64,000 nucleotides of DNA from Leptobrachium leishanense. Its lineage: Eukaryota; Chordata; Amphibia; Anura; Megophryidae. The stretch spans positions 88,625,877-88,689,876 of the forward strand of contig CM019063.1 of assembly GCA_009667805.1 (NCBI GenBank), written 5' to 3'. The translations under genes and the position numbers were made by a program. The notes beneath the pieces were generated by a model. The model was not told where the DNA came from. It ran no database searches and saw nothing but the letters and a program-made list of their open reading frames with translations. Shown here in pieces: positions 23,158-35,003 of this stretch. Each line of letters begins with the position of its first letter. Position 1 is the first letter of the stretch.

Positions 23158-25399
23158 GGTTACTTTTTAAATACTTGTTTTTGAATCTAATTTTAAGTTT
23201 TGTGCTTTAAGTTACACAACATTCCTGTTTTGAGCAATTCCTTTTAATTCTAATTATACAATATTAAAAAAACTGACAATTTTATGATTACTCTTATAAT
23301 CAATGAACCAAGTAGCTCTTCATAGATCTTAGACCACTGCATTACAGAGTGTTAGAGCTAAGAAACTAATGATTGTATTATTAATCATTTCAATTATTTT
23401 AATTAGCATATACCAAGACGTTCAGGAGAATTGACTGTGTACATCCTCAATTGACGAGAACACACTCAAAATATAATTTATTCCATATACAGTAGCCGGA
23501 TTTCCCCATAATCCTACAAATACATTTGCATACTCTGAGCAAATCTGGTACCCATGGCAATCCCTATACCTGTACTAAAACTTGTCCTCTAAGCCACAAA
23601 ATTACTTGCATGGTTAATTCTAATTCACTTTTTGTTTTTTTTTTCACTTGGCTTCTGGTCAGATATTCATTGATTTTCTGTTGTTTTAATTTATATTTTG
23701 ATTCACAGTGTTGCTTTAACTTTAACAATTTACAATTTTGCAATACTGAACTAATTCAGACTTCCCTTACAAAGTTATTTTAAATTAAAATTGGAAAAAA
23801 AACACACACAAAAATCACAGGTTTTATTTGTTTTTCCATGCAGAACGATTTTGTTGATGACTGAAGTAAGAGTGAGGCCAGTCTAAGACGTTTCAATGCC
23901 AATATGTAGTAGGTGAAATGAAATATGATAAAAAATGAGCAAGGATACCATAAAAAGCTTAAAAAATCTACTACATTGTGTAACCTAGTTCCTAAGTTAT
24001 TTTAGTAGATGAATATATAAATTCAGGACATGAGTTTTGTCATCATAAAAAAATAACAGAAACTATATCTGAACTGCATTAAAGGAGATAGCAATACTGA
24101 AGAATTTAAAAAATAAAGTAAAAAAATGTTTAACATGGCTTCAAAATTTAATTAGCCACAGGGGGTCCTGCTTTACCAGCAAACCACGGGTCTTTACATA
24201 ATCTAATAGTCAGCCCAAGGCATAAAGATCACAGCAGTGCAATAGAATATATTTTTTATCATGGTCACAGGGAGTACTTAACATTCTGTACTTCCCATAG
24301 CACTTGCAAACATAATATGTGGGCTCATACATAGGTACAATTACTTTTCATTAATTCTACAGAAGCAGGTTTAGATTTAGTTCTTCAAAATATGTCAAAC
24401 AGTACTGCTAATTGGAACTGTAACCCATTTACTGCCACTAAAGCTTACGTATGAAAAGTAGGTTATTGCTGTTGGGATCTGCATAAATACTGCATGAAAA
24501 AGGATGCAAGGTTTCTGGAGGACAAGCAAGCTTAAGGTAAAAAAATAAATAAAGTACTTTTATACAGACTTAAGATTTTTGGAATTGCTTACAAGTACTA
24601 AAAAAGTAAAATGGTTGCAGGTGATTGTATTATGATATTTTAAAAGGCAACCTGATGTAAAAGAATGTGATGGTGCTTCCATAGTCCAGGAGTGGGGTTC
24701 ACTGGGACTCTATTGGTGCTGCACTGATACAGTCAACCATAACTCACAATGTGCCTACTGTGAAATCTGCAATTTTACTGTTAAAAATTATTTTTACATA
24801 AAACATTATATTAAAAATAATTTTGATATTTATATAAAAAAGTTTTTATATAACAAAATTATAGAACAGACTCAATGCCTTAAAAATAATTTAAAGTAAA
24901 ACACTAGTTTTACATTAAGTTTTTATATACAAAAAGTAAAACATTTTTAGAACTTATTGTACTGTAAAAAATACTCCTTTTTGCATTAAATTTTTTTCAT
25001 AACTCGCAATGTGCATACAGGGAAACCTGTGTCTTTACGATAAGTCCATGCCTCGCAGTGTCCGAAATGTAGAGTACACTATTATTTCAACTATAACCTA
25101 CAAGTCTCATTGTACGTACTGACAAAGACGCATTTTTACTTTAAAGCTGGACTGCACAGATGTGATTTTATTATTAGACGCTCATCTGCTATTTTCTTAA
25201 TCTAATATGTATATATCTGGCCCAGGTATATCATGTACAAAGAGGATTTTAAGTCATTGCACTCACAGGTTCACCAGTGGACATATCAGGTAGGTTCCTG
25301 TTGTATATCAGGGCTGGCGTGCATTTTTGTAACAAAGGGTTTTTCTGTTGTTTATCTTGCTCAGCTATTTGACAATATTGTGTCTTGGAAAAAGTACCG
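23158..25399. other. Unassigned AT-rich DNA
   Basis: About 2.2 kb with A/T-rich tracts and no recognisable gene, repeat boundary or RNA. Confidence 0.5.
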
Positions 25400-25604
25400 G
25401 TAGGTTGGAGTAGAGGTAACATGACTGCTCTGCGTGGAGAGAGCCTGTGGAGTCATGGGTTCGATCCCAGCAAGAGCACCTCTCCAGTAAGTGTCCTTGG
25501 GCAAAACGCCTAACGATACATAATCACCACCCAGGACATACTTGAAAACGAGAGAAATCTCAATGTATCCTTCCTGATAAAATCCTTTCTAAAAAAAAAA
25601 AAAA
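25400..25604 (+). repeat. tRNA-derived SINE, copy 2
   Basis: It has the same head and body as copy 1, with B-box-like GGGTTCGATCC near 25458, CCTTGGGCAAAACGCCTAAC in the body and a long A-run at the 3' end. Confidence 0.8.
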
Positions 25605-25727
25605 CAACACATCCTGCCCAAAGACTTGAATTAGCCTGCAGAATCTACAATGCCTTTCAACCTTTCTGCTTTGAGAGGCACCAGATTGGCTGTATGTATG
25701 AAGTAGTTCTGGGCACACTAATGGTGT

Positions 25728-26217
25728 CAGGATCCTTGCCCTGGAGCACTGGGGTGGGGCAGAAAAGGACCTCTGCTAGAGCTGCTTGTTACATAACCTG
25801 GCAGCAGCTTTCCTGTCCCACCCCTGCTTTGCAATCCAATCCAGGTTTTCTACTTACCAAGCCTGAAGGATACCTCAGCTGTTTATCATCCAGCCTGTTA
25901 ACCGAGGACTTCTATCTAAGGGAGTTGCCCCCTTATGGATTTCCATTGGTATTGAGGTTCAGTTCATGATGCTTTTTTGACTTTGTCTCCTGTCAGTCTG
26001 TCTCCTTGCTGGTGTTCCCAGTCATCCCATGTTCCTGCCAGTATCCAGCCATACCTCTGTGTACCTGTCATCCCTATCTAACCAATGCTGTGTATCTACA
26101 AATTGTTTCCTGCATTCTGCCTGCCATGTTTCATACCTTCAATGAACTTCCTGTATTTCTCTGTAACCTGCCTGCTTGTGCTGTGTTTCCCCTGCAACCC
26201 ATACCATGAACCTGACA
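25728..26217 (+). repeat. Possible LTR (TGTCAGG...CCTGACA)
   Basis: The segment begins TGTCAGGATCC and ends GAACCTGACA, giving 7-bp inverted ends that start TG and stop CA. Its C/T-rich interior resembles frog Gypsy LTRs. No matching 5-bp duplication is present, so a solo LTR is not proven. Short ORFs inside are not conserved. Confidence 0.35.
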
Positions 26218-28359
26218 GTAAGGAGACCAGTACAAAGCTGAAGTCTGCGGCAGTTACTGGCCAGCTGGAAATGAGATAAGGGAGGTCACAGTACCGGTAT
26301 AAAAGGTAAGTTGTGTACACTCCAAGCTAAAAACAGGGTTGGCAATGGCATGAAAGGGTAAAGGAGTGGGGCTTAATAATTAACCTACTGCCGCCCTAAA
26401 TGCTCAACAATATTTGATCAACCTATCTTTTGAGGCTATATAAGGAAACAAAATATTATTAACTAGAGACTATCCAGAACTCAGCAAATATCTTACAAAG
26501 AACATATGAAGCCTCAGCGTTGAGATTATACCACCGAGACCTGTGCTGTGAGGAAGGTTAAGTCCTCCTTCTAATCTAGTTTACTAGGAAAGCTTAGTGA
26601 CACATACAATACATACTGCTTTTTAAAAGAATCCCTTAAACCTGTCCAAATAACTGACACGACCGTACGTATTTTGTTTGAGCTTCCTCTTCCTTCTTTT
26701 TTCTTTAGATGAAGAAGCGAACCCAAAGGCTAATTCTGCCATAGTTAAACTCAAATAAAATGTGTCATGGTCCGCCTGTTTTATTTATGGCTGTAAAACT
26801 GGCCATTAATTCATTATTTTTGGGTTGCTTTTAAAATTCTTATCACGCTTTTGGTTTGGCAAGTATAATTAAGTGGATCTGTACACTACAGGGTAATTTG
26901 AAGTGGAGTTAGTGAACTCTACTATTATAGTCAATTTGCATTATATCAATTTGGGAATCACAAAAGTAAAATCACACTATCTGCATTTCTGGGATTAACC
27001 CCATCATAGCCAAGCAAATACAAAGTGACTGTAATACTAGCCCATTTCTGCTCACTTCTCTATAACTTGATCTTTAATGAATAGATCCTTAAGTGTATTT
27101 TCAGTGAAATGAATTGGAATCCTTATCAGAAAAAAATGTCCTGTTTGTTTTTATTATGATTATAGTTTCCACACATGAATCTTGTCTAGTAATGAGAATT
27201 AACTATGAAATATGATCACATTATCCAAAATATGATAGAAAAAAAAATTATGACTTTAGAATGGTTTACTATAGAAAAAGATGTGCCAAACAGGGTTAAT
27301 GTTAGAAATAATGGTTACTTTTCGGAGATAAGGGACAGGTTACAATTTAAGGGACTTTTAAGATTAGGGTTAGATTTTACCCTAACCCTAACATTCTGCT
27401 TCATTGCTAGGCAACAGATTCTGCCCCGTTTTTGATGCTTGCGGCACTCACGACAAAAGGAGCAGAGTCTGTTGTCTAAAAATTAAGAAAAATAAAGCAG
27501 AATGTTAAGGTTAAATCTAACCATAAATGTAACCCTAAACTTAAAATAATCTCAAATGGTAATCTAACCTTAATTTCGAACCCTGATTTCTGACCCTTAT
27601 ATCTAGCCCTTAACCTGACCCTTATTCCTAACTCTTCACCTATCCCTTAAATTTAACTCTATAACCAGAGTGCGGTATTAGTCCGAGCCCAAATTACGTC
27701 CAAATTAGAAATACATCCAATTTGGCCACATCTGAATTGGTGCATCCTTCGCTTTCTCGCAAAGATGCAGAGGACGTCTCCAGCATGTCAAAGTTTTGCA
27801 TCTCAGCGCAGACTTCTCACGCAGTGGGCTGACATCTTGGATGTCAGCCCTACCTGCGGGACCTCCCCCCGTCCACTGACGTCATTGCACATGGGCGATG
27901 GCATGCCCTTTCCAATGATACCAAACATGACAATGTACTATAATGTAAAAAAAACCGAAAACCATAGTGGTTTAAAAAAATTATTTTTGCTCCAAAGCAT
28001 CGGCATTGTCCATTTGTAACTTATAAAATGAGCATTACCACTGCCGTTACTCGCCTTCTCTTTACCCACGCCAGGAGGATGTTAAAATTTCATTGTTTTA
28101 AACATAGTCATATTTTTCAGAAAAACTCAATCCTCTAAAACAGAAGTGAAAATTTTTGAGAGTTTTTTCAATTTTTATTAAAAATGCATAATTACTCAGA
28201 AAATGCAGTAACAGGTTTTCATTCCAATTTTTTTAACAATATTGCCCCATAGAATATATAACCACAAAGGTTTGAATGATAAAATGTTGGAAAGTAATTT
28301 TACAGGCTGTAAAATGATTGAAATCTGAAATGTAAGGTTTTTTTTAAAATATTTTTTGT
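26218..28359. other. Unassigned DNA with telomere-like words
   Basis: TTAGGGTTAG and CCCTAACCCTAA occur in inverted arrangement at about 27365-27392, followed by loose AACCCTAAA-type text to 27680. No regular array and no gene recognised. Confidence 0.4.
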
Positions 28360-28424
28360 TGTAGCATTCTGGCAGGACATGACATATACACATAATAATT
28401 ATAGATTTTGAGTCTGCTGAAAAA
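28360..28424 (+). repeat. 70-bp dispersed repeat, copy 2
   Basis: Matches the block at 9718-9790 (TAGCATTCTGGCAGGACATG onward). A (TA)n run follows at 28430-28455. Confidence 0.6.
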
Positions 28425-28554
28425 AAAGGATATATATATATATATATATATATAATTATTCTAACAATTTTGTGTAAGAAACTGCTGATGTATTAGGAGC
28501 CAGAGAATAACACTGTCACTTGTGTCCTTCCACTGGCCCTGTGAGATCACATAA

Positions 28555-29467
28555 TCGGTTATTCAGAGAGCACCGAAATGTCAATGACATTTCGGTGCTC
28601 TCTTTCTCAATCCCCGCACTTCGGGGGAATCAAATTTCCCGACCCTGCAGTGAATTCAGCATTCACCACAGGGTCCCTGAAATGCAGGGAAAAGCCGAAC
28701 CGATTCAAAAAAGAAAAAAAAGAAATTGTGAAAAATCTGCAAAAATCATCCAATAACCCGCCGATACAATCTGAAAATATCGGATAATTTCGAAACGCCG
28801 CAGAAAACCCTTTGAACGTACCCGACGATATGCCGCAAAACCGCACAAAAAAAAGCCGCGATGTGCCGAACACAGCGTCAGCCAGCCGCCGGAAAAAGGC
28901 GACAAGCCGACGAACAGAGTAAAAAAAAAAACAGGAAACTATTGAAACTTTCAAAATTTCAAACACTGTTTGCAAAAACTTTACCAAGCGAAAATGTCTG
29001 GAATTAACATATAAGGTCATATGAATGATAATAAAAAGGTCAGTTAGAGGAAAAAATATGCTATTTAAAAATAATCGGAATAAAGATTTGACAAAAAAAA
29101 TACAAAAAAAAAAAACTTTTGCTGCAAATTAAAAGAATAAACGGTTTAATAGATATTAGATAAAAACGGGAATATTTTTAACATTGAAACCTATGGGATT
29201 CGCCTGATTAAACCTGTTGAATGAAACCACTGAACATCAGGGCATTTCACTGACATTTCTCTTCTGTTCGGTGTTCTCTGAATAGATTAACCATTGCTGC
29301 TCTATGGGGATTACACTGCAGTCGAACAGCACCGTATTTTGCTGGCAATTCGCCAATATTTACCGAATTGCCAGGTTTAGAATAGTCGATTAGCCCCAAA
29401 ATTGCACAGTATGGGGAATTCACCGTTCAGTGCAATGTCGTTCTCTGCAACTCTCTGAATAACCCCG
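28555..29467. mobile_element. DNA element with GGTTATTCAGAGAGC ends, about 0.9 kb
   Basis: The left end GGTTATTCAGAGAGC and right end CTCTCTGAATAACC are inverted repeats, and the left end is itself a hairpin (GAGAGCACCGAAATGTC pairing with its complement). The interior shares long stretches, in reverse orientation, with the element at 60471-63140. These include the words around TTCCAGACATTTTCG and the CGGC-rich TTTTTCCGGC block. The 137-codon open frame within it has no recognisable motif. Confidence 0.6.
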
Positions 29468-29651
29468 ATAGACCTTCGTAAGGGTCGCCCCATATTTCTA
29501 ATGAGTCCCATGTGAAATGCAGGAGCGATATACTAGTGGTGGTGCGTCTGTCGGCAGGGGCATCCTAGAACATTTGGCACCCGGGGTGGATCCTATATTT
29601 GGCACCCCCCCCAACTTCCACGCACCCTTTTTTTAATGTTTTTAAAAATAT

Positions 29652-29720
29652 TTTTAGTTATAGCATTCTGGCAGGTCATGACGTATACATATAATAATGA
29701 TATATTATGAATCTGCCGAT
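29652..29720 (+). repeat. 70-bp dispersed repeat, copy 3
   Basis: TAGCATTCTGGCAGGTCATG followed by ATATAATAATGATATATTAT, as in copies 1 and 2. Confidence 0.6.
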
Positions 29721-30112
29721 GGTGGATCATTCATGCGTCGTCTGTGCTGTGCAGTAAGGGGCCAGTGTAGATTCTTTTTGAATAATTGTTAATTTTAAGT
29801 GATTTTGCAAACTCACAACATATCCATCCTATAGTGGTTTTTCTTTTTTCTGTAAGAGACCTTTTTATTATCAATCATAGGACCTTATATGTAAATTCCA
29901 GACATTTTCGTTTAAGTAGGCCGACTCCCTGCACTTCGGGGACCCTGGGGTGAATGATAAATTCACTGCAGCGTGGGTAAATTTGATTCCCCGAAGTGCA
30001 GGGAACAACAGAATACCAAAATGTGGGCGTCATTTCGGCGCTCTGTGAGTAACCCCTTTAGTGGTGTGTTTTTTGCCACCCCCTGGAAAGTGCAAGCCTA
30101 GGCCTTGCCGCC

Positions 30113-30179
30113 ACAGGACATACTTGAAAATTTGTGAAATCTCAATGTATCCCTCCTGGTAAAATACTTTGCAAAAAAA
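30113..30179 (+). repeat. tRNA-derived SINE, 3' fragment
   Basis: Only the 3' part is present: CAGGACATACTTGAAAAT to ACTTTGC plus an A-run. The tRNA-like head is missing. Confidence 0.7.
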
Positions 30180-30454
30180 TATATATATTTTTTCTTAGGG
30201 TGTCATCCCCTGCCCCCTCCCTAGGTACGCCACTGGCTTTCAGTATCTTTTAGCAGCTCACAAATATTACAAGCTCTAACAAGCTCTAACACCTCTAACA
30301 CTGCGTCTGACTTGTAATAGAGCCAGTAATGTTTTAGAGCTCTCACCATATTCTGACTGTTACTGGCTTGAGTGGAAGAGAACCTTCTGTACCATGAAAA
30401 AGCTACCGAACGCAATTTTTCGGATTTCTCTGCAGAAATACTATTCTATTAAAC

Positions 30455-30664
30455 TTTTTTTTTTGGAGAAAGTATTTTACCAGGAGGGATACATTGAGAT
30501 TTCTCTCGTTTTCAAGTATGTCCTGGGTGGTGAGCCTGTACTGTTAGGTGTCTTGCCCAAGGACACTTACTGGAGAAGTGCTCTTGCTAGGATTCGAACC
30601 TGTGTCTCCACAGTCTGCATGGTTATAGAGCAGTGAGATGACCTCTACTCCACCCAGTCAGTAC
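30455..30664 (-). repeat. tRNA-derived SINE, minus-strand copy
   Basis: The T-run at 30455 is the inverted A-tail. The body and head run upward, with the inverted B box GGATTCGAACC near 30590 and the head ending in CTCTACTCCACCCAG. It is complete. Confidence 0.8.
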
Positions 30665-31319
30665 ATTGGCAAATAGTAAAATTTTTAAAGACCTAACACT
30701 TCCATATTCACGATTTCAATTCATGTTCACGTTTATTTCCTTCCACCAAATGTCAGCCATTGATAATGGGTTATATTTTGTCTACTAAAGACAAACACGA
30801 CGACCATTGCCTACGCTACTACATAGTCCAAACAATTCATGTTTTTTTTTTTGCAATTGCAGTAAAATAAAAAAGATAGCTGAAGTTATTTTGGTACTAA
30901 GTAGTCAGATTAACTTGACATATGTATTCAGCACATAAACAGGTGTTTCTAACCAGTAGTTTAGGTCATTCGTGTTAACACTATTAAAAGATCCAATACA
31001 CAAACCAGCTTGAGACACTGAAATGTAATTATAAGAACTGCTGTGTTCTGTATTTGATCTCACTTTGGAGGCCCTCTCTCACAGTGAGCACAAGAGTACT
31101 AAATGGAACCCCACTGTTATAAAATAACTGCTCAGAAAATAGATGTCTGTTGTTCTTTGTGTACAGCTAATGCAAGGTGTTTGTGTAACATATAGGTATT
31201 GAAACCTTCTCCCCATAGTGCAAAAAAAACAAAGAACTGGAAGTTTACTAATAGCTTCCAATAACGTTTCAATTGTTGCAGCTGTAGAGATGGAAATGTG
31301 TCCTATTTATTCTTTCCAG
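30665..31319. other. Unassigned DNA, possible intron
   Basis: Nothing recognisable. If the exon candidate at 31320 is real, this is its upstream intron. Confidence 0.35.
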
Positions 31320-31434
31320 GTTATTTCGTAGTACTGTACAATATGCTTTCGATCTTATGGACAACGGACATACCATTATATACAGAGAGCAAACGCAATT
31401 GTCCAAAGGATTAATTAGATCTCGACTTCAAAAG
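31320..31434 (+). CDS. Candidate internal exon of an unrecognised host gene
   Basis: A pyrimidine tract, TTTATTCTTTCCAG, ends at 31319 and a strong donor, AAAAG|GTAAGC, begins at 31435. Between them one frame is open for 38 codons (31321-31434). It starts LFRSTVQYAFDLMDNG, includes the charged stretch YREQTQLSKG and ends RSRLQK. One base (31320) would complete the codon begun in the previous exon, and the exon ends on a full codon. The other frames contain stops or give less protein-like text. Composition is balanced and not repetitive, unlike the transposon ORFs around it. I do not recognise the protein. A chance splice-site pair with a short open frame remains possible. Confidence 0.4.
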
Positions 31435-32530
31435 GTAAGCAAACTTTTGTGCAACAGAGTCAGGATTATTACCAGAGATATATCGAATTGTGATTTCACT
31501 CAAGGATGATAAACTCTTTCATCAGACGTTATAATTATTATGCAACAATTTATACAAGGGCTGCCTGCATGACATAATATATTTTTTAATAAAGCAGGTA
31601 TACAACTTTATACTTAGAAATGCAGAGAAGACTTTGGACGAGTCAAGACAAAGTACACCTAATTGTCGTTCATATTTTTGGTCTTGAAATATATAAAAAT
31701 GACTCTCCTTGATATTTGTAGAGTTGCGATTTCTTTTAGCAGTACAACCTGTTGTCACAAACCATAAACATATAGAGGTTAAAATATACCGATTGAAAGA
31801 TCTAGAGTCTCTGGTGCTGTGAATAGAACTAAGCTGGTCTAATGCAGATAATATGATGTGCTTAAACCTGTAGTCAATCTCTGCCATGCAGCGAGAGCTA
31901 CCAGTGTTCGAGAAAAAAGAAAAGAAAGTTGGAAATATGGTTAATCAAGGAATATATTGTTAAACATAACATTTTGGCTTTATTGACCTTGACAAGGTAC
32001 TATTAATGTCACATGATGATTAAAATTTCGATACACATTGCAAGTTGAACACTCACCTTTTTTTGAAACATACTCTATCCAAATGTAGAAAATAAAGTGG
32101 CAAAATAACCATAGTTGCCTATGAAAGAGGTTGCCATCACAATCACGGGGCTATTGGTACAGCTGTGGCATATAGAGGGTATAGGCAGGGCTCAAAATTT
32201 CAAGTCCCAAGCTACTAGCCAGGTCTTAAGAGTTACTCGCCACTAGTTGCCCCACCTAACCCTTATCCTGCCCTGCATCTGCATTTCCACTGGCCTGGTA
32301 TAGGTATGCCAAGTGTAACAGTTCCATGCCTCTGGGCATACCAAATCTACACACTATCATAACCTTAAATTACTCCAACCTTACCACTAAACCTCACCTA
32401 CACCACACCATGATACCCTGCTGCCAACATGTAGACTGAAGAATGGGCATCTTCGGTTATGCCGTAAATTTAAATCACCCCAAACTGGCTCCCCCATATA
32501 TAATTATAATACCCAAAATAAACAGAAATA
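31435..32530. other. Unassigned DNA, possible intron
   Basis: No supported feature. A minus-strand frame of 121 codons at 31522-31887 shows no motif I recognise. Confidence 0.35.
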
Positions 32531-32599
32531 TCCTATACTATAAAAGAGTAAGGCTTGGCGTGTCCGTCGCCAAGCCTCCTCTGCGCATGTGCATGGTGT

Positions 32600-32925
32600 G
32601 GGCTTGCTGCGGCGATTGGGTGCGCACGCAGCCAACCGCCCCAGCACGCCCACAGGGTGCTGTGGAGGTTGGATTCGCGCGCAGCCGGGTGCGCGCGCGC
32701 CACCCGCCGCAGCACACCCAAAGCGTGTTACGGAGGTTGGATGCACGCACAGCCGAGTGCGCGCGCGCCACCCGCCGCAGCACCACCAAAGCGTGTTGCG
32801 GAGGTTGGATGTGCGCCCAGCCGAGTGCGCACGCAGCCACCCGCCGCAGCACGCCCACCGCGTGCTTGGGCCGTTGGATGCGCGCGGCATAGGGTGCGCA
32901 CACAGCCAACCGCCGCATCCAGAAA
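32600..32925 (+). repeat. GC-rich tandem array, 68-bp unit
   Basis: GGAGGTTGGAT begins at 32664, 32732 and 32800, spaced 68 bp, with a diverged fourth unit near 32869. Each unit contains CACCCGCCGCAGCAC and a GCGCGC run. The long open frames on both strands here are composition artefacts. Confidence 0.85.
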
Positions 32926-32959
32926 TAGCTTGAGACGCACGAAAACACCTCAGAGAAAA

Positions 32960-33410
32960 CAATGGGGAGCGGAGAGGAGAGCGGAGCGGAGAGCGGGGAG
33001 TGGAGCGGAGAGCGGGGAGTGGAGCGGAGCGCGGGGAGTGGAGTGGAGAGCGGGGAGCAGAGCGGGGAGCAGAGCGGGGAGCAGAGCGGGGAGCAGAGAG
33101 CGGGGAGCAGAGAGTGGGGAGCGGAGAGTGGCGAGCGGAGAGCGGGGAGCGGAGAGGGGAGGGGAGCGGGGCGGAGAGCGGGGAGCGGAGCGGGGAGCGG
33201 AGAGGGGAGCGGGGCGGAGAGCGGAGCGGGGAGCAGAGAGCAGAGCGGGGAGCAGAGAGCAGAGCAGAGAGCGGAGTGGAGCTGGGAGCGGGGAGCGCAG
33301 AGTGGAGCGGGGCGCAGAGTAGAGCAGAGAGCGGAGTGGAGCGGGGAGCGCAGTGCGGAGCGGGGAGCGGAGAGGGGAGGAGAGAGGAGCGCGGAGCGGA
33401 GCAGCACAAG
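32960..33410 (+). repeat. Purine-only array (GGGGAGCGGAGA type)
   Basis: About 450 bp almost entirely of A and G with regular C, built from AGCGGGG and AGCAGAG words. It gives stop-free, low-complexity frames (Gly/Glu/Ser/Arg on one strand, Leu/Pro/Ser/Arg on the other). The strand asymmetry favours triplex or G-quadruplex structures. Confidence 0.85.
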
Positions 33411-33615
33411 AGCAGAGCACACTTATCAATAGACTGCCCTCTGGGCAGGCTTTCCACCTAGTAAAATATAACACAGTAAGAGACAAAAAAACAAGTCCTA
33501 TGGGAAAACCATATATTCAGTGGTGTCAAGACAAATCTTTACAAACAATAACATACAACTAACAGTGCTTTATAAGCTGCGGGGAACCATGTTTTGTATA
33601 AGGTATTATTGTTGA

Positions 33616-33902
33616 CCCCTTCCACCAGGGACTTCCTGACAGCAAGGCATGCCTAAATGCCACAGGGAGGATTAAAACGTCCCAAAAGGCTCTAAAGCTC
33701 CCCTTTAGGCCCACCTTCCATCCCCGCGGGCCAAGCACATCATTGGCTGCATGGGGAATGTCTGAGTTCCCACAGCAGCCAATGATGTGCTCGGCACACG
33801 TGAAGGTGTGCATAGGGAGCCAGCGCGGCATGCTAAGCCGGCCTGCGATGTTTAGACCCACCTGCCCCCAGGATAGCATACTACACCCCATGGCGGTAAG
33901 GG
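33616..33902. mobile_element. MITE with CCCTT ends, TTAA-like flanks
   Basis: The left junction is TTGA|CCCCTTCCACC and the right GGCGGTAAGGG|TTTAA, close to the pattern of the better-preserved element at 48917-49180. The flank has decayed from TTAA. It also contains the inverted words CCAATGATGTGCTCGG and CCAAGCACATCATTGG. Confidence 0.4.
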
Positions 33903-33907
33903 TTTAA

Positions 33908-35003
33908 TGGGAAGAAGAGGGGAAATCTTTTTTTCGCTCTCTCTCTACCCTTTGTCATTTTTCCTCTTCTTTTTGACTTTCTCTTGGCTTATTATTTCTG
34001 TACTTATTAGGTAATCAGGCCTGTTGGCCGGAAGTTCCTGTCGTTATTCCCTACAGCTTCCCTGCAACACTGTACTATTACCTGCGAACTAATTATTGAC
34101 CATATGGAATAACTCTGGTATATGTGAAATGCACCTTTATCTTCGAAATCACTATTACACAGCTGCATTTATACCTTTCTACACCTCAAAATAAAGTCTT
34201 GAAAAAATCACAACTACAGCAAGAAAATGTGATCTTTTCAGAAATGTAGAAGACATTTACAAGCTGTGTATTTGCAATTCTAAAAACCTTTCATCAAGAG
34301 GCATCAATGGACTTGTCTGAGTTTCTGGAATTATGATAAACAGACACAAACGTTAGCTGTGGGTAATGGGATTGTATCGACTTGTGAGACACAAAGCTCT
34401 CGAAATAATATTTTATTATGCTATATTCATACTGATGACTTCTTAGTAATGGATACTTCCTCTTGATTACTAAATCACTAGGACCATAATTGTATCATTT
34501 ATCTCAACTCTGTCATTCTCATATTAATTCGCTAAAAATATATTAGTGGCTTAGACAAATAGATAAATCTCTATTTTTGCCAACTCCACATTCCCTGTAA
34601 TTCTAAAGCCATAATGGAATACATAACATTTTTAAGTAGTAGTGTTTCTTAATCAATTAGTCTTATGTTTATTAAATCACAAAATAATGAGACACAATTT
34701 AATCTTTGTGAATATTGCATAGAAAGCAATACAAGTGAGACCAGAAAAGCTAAAAATGCATATGAGCAAAAGAAATTAGTGTTGATCACTACATACATTA
34801 TTTTCATGATACCTGACTAAAACCACTGTTTATTTTTTTACAAGAGTCAGGAAATACTACTTAGATATACATGTCACGGCCCTTGCTTTGCCATCCCTAC
34901 TTTACTAGTAGAGCCCACAAATTGTTGGGTCATGATCCTCCACTTTCTTTCAATAGAAAATTATTCTGAAAATAATCTTTATGTAGTTACTCTTTGAAAG
35001 TAC
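33908..35003. other. Unassigned AT-rich DNA
   Basis: No gene, repeat end or structure recognised. Confidence 0.45.

Larger units (their letters stand above)
29468..30240. repeat. Mosaic of DNA-element fragments
   Basis: It includes a third copy of the 70-bp repeat (29652-29720). A fragment of the 28555 family lies at about 29840-30055 and ends in GCTCTGTGAGTAACCCC. The right end CCTAGGTACGCCACTG near 30215-30235 is typical of hAT-type termini (inverted CAGTGGCGTACCTAGG). I could not place the left end. Confidence 0.4.
32531..33461 (+). mobile_element. Non-autonomous Helitron-like element, 931 bp
   Basis: The 5' end is TCCTATACTATAAAAGAG, a typical Helitron start, preceded by A (32530). The 3' end has the hairpin CTGCCC-TCT-GGGCAG (33434-33448) about ten bases before CTAG (33458-33461), followed by T (33462). 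Insertion between A and T without target duplication, TC at one end and hairpin plus CTAG at the other are the Helitron hallmarks. A 9-bp hairpin (GGCTTGGCG/CGCCAAGCC) sits at 32552-32576. The interior is two tandem arrays and no Rep/helicase. The element would have needed a helper in trans. Confidence 0.8.

Noticed and set aside
28607..29020. 137-codon Phe-rich minus-strand frame
   Set aside because: It lies inside a DNA element whose relatives do not keep the frame; no membrane-protein pattern beyond composition.
32504..33486. Several long open frames (up to 317 codons) on both strands
   Set aside because: They lie wholly in the two tandem arrays of the Helitron-like element, overlap in all frames and encode low-complexity text (Leu/Pro/Ser/Arg or Gly/Glu/Ser/Arg).
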